From Burkholderiaceae bacterium (GTDB taxonomy: Bacteria > Pseudomonadota > Gammaproteobacteria > Burkholderiales > Burkholderiaceae), in assembly GCA_025458735.1 (NCBI GenBank), contig JALORV010000461.1, positions 1 to 5,170 of the forward strand: a stretch of 5,170 nucleotides of DNA, written 5' to 3'. Made by a program: the position numbers and the translations under genes. Under the pieces are notes generated by a model, which saw nothing but the letters and a program-made list of their open reading frames with translations, was not told the origin of the DNA and did not search any database. This document shows, in pieces, positions 4,972 through 5,170 of this stretch. Positions within the stretch are counted from its first letter, which is position 1. Every line of letters begins with the position of its first letter.

Positions 4972-5170
4972 TCAGTCGATCGACACCGGCGCTTCCAGCG
5001 GCGGCAGCTCGAGGCTGACGGCAAACTCCTCCAGCAATTCGCGGATGTGACCGACGTTGAGCTCGGCCACACCGACGAAGCGCTTCAGCACACCGGGACG
5101 CCGCGGAAACGCGGCCAGGTCCATCGCGCGCGTCGTCAGCACCTCGAGGTAGACGCGGCGGGCCTCGAGC
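4972..5170 (-). CDS. 3' end of an unidentified minus-strand gene (partial)
   Basis: Reading the minus strand from the right edge gives 65 codons without a stop, ending in TGA at 4974-4972. The 5' part lies outside the window. Codons are strongly GC-ending, the residue mix is balanced, and the pattern looks helical (for example RRVYLEVLTTRAMDLAAF, then VLKRFVGVAELNVGHIRELL), ending EAPVSID. This is why I take it as real although no start codon is visible. The overlapping 60-codon frame at 4890-5072 has a poor Cys/Ser/Arg-rich composition and looks like its shadow. I do not recognise the family. The gene converges on the toxin-antitoxin module across a gap of about 240 bases. Confidence 0.65.
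   Translation of the reverse strand, partial: LEARRVYLEVLTTRAMDLAAFPRRPGVLKRFVGVAELNVGHIRELLEEFAVSLELPPLEAPVSID

Overview
The window is GC-rich with strongly GC-ending codons. Its gene content fits a high-GC proteobacterium, most likely a gammaproteobacterium of the Xanthomonadales type. That placement is an inference from a NudB-type Nudix gene sitting beside a ybhP-like/clsB-like pair and from overall composition. It does not come from a marker gene.

Layout. (1) Positions 1-136 hold a 9-bp tandem repeat and no gene I can identify. (2) Positions 137-4061 form one dense plus-strand cluster. It begins with a NudB-type dihydroneopterin triphosphate pyrophosphatase. A lipoprotein of unknown function follows, and its reading frame is broken in the middle, giving two pieces at 525-1319 and 1292-1984. 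Next come an endonuclease/exonuclease/phosphatase (EEP) family protein related to YbhP and a phospholipase-D-type cardiolipin synthase related to ClsB. Gaps are very short or negative, so these genes are probably co-transcribed. The EEP-ClsB pair has the same neighbours as ybhP-clsB in E. coli and suggests a membrane-lipid role for the 3' part of the cluster. NudB (folate pathway) is probably there by position only. (3) Positions 4088-4729 hold a compact type II toxin-antitoxin module: promoter-like sequence, a 22-bp inverted repeat, a ribbon-helix-helix antitoxin and a ParE/RelE-family toxin that overlaps it by 4 bp. Its codons end in A/T more often than those of its neighbours, as expected of acquired DNA. 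(4) Positions 4730-4971 are non-coding as far as I can see, with one GC-rich stem-loop. (5) From 4972 to the right edge lies the 3' end of a minus-strand gene that I do not recognise, converging on the toxin-antitoxin module.

The observations most worth a second look are three. First, a 21-codon ORF with a strong ribosome binding site lies between the EEP and clsB genes. Its stop overlaps the clsB GTG, and it contains three perfect 7-bp repeats whose copy number would decide whether that ORF is fused to ClsB. Second, the lipoprotein frame is broken at about 1260-1292, where I suspect coding sequence is also missing. Third, the same protein carries a conserved-looking His-x-Cys-x-Cys-x-His motif. 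I found no clear new defence or mobile system beyond the toxin-antitoxin pair.
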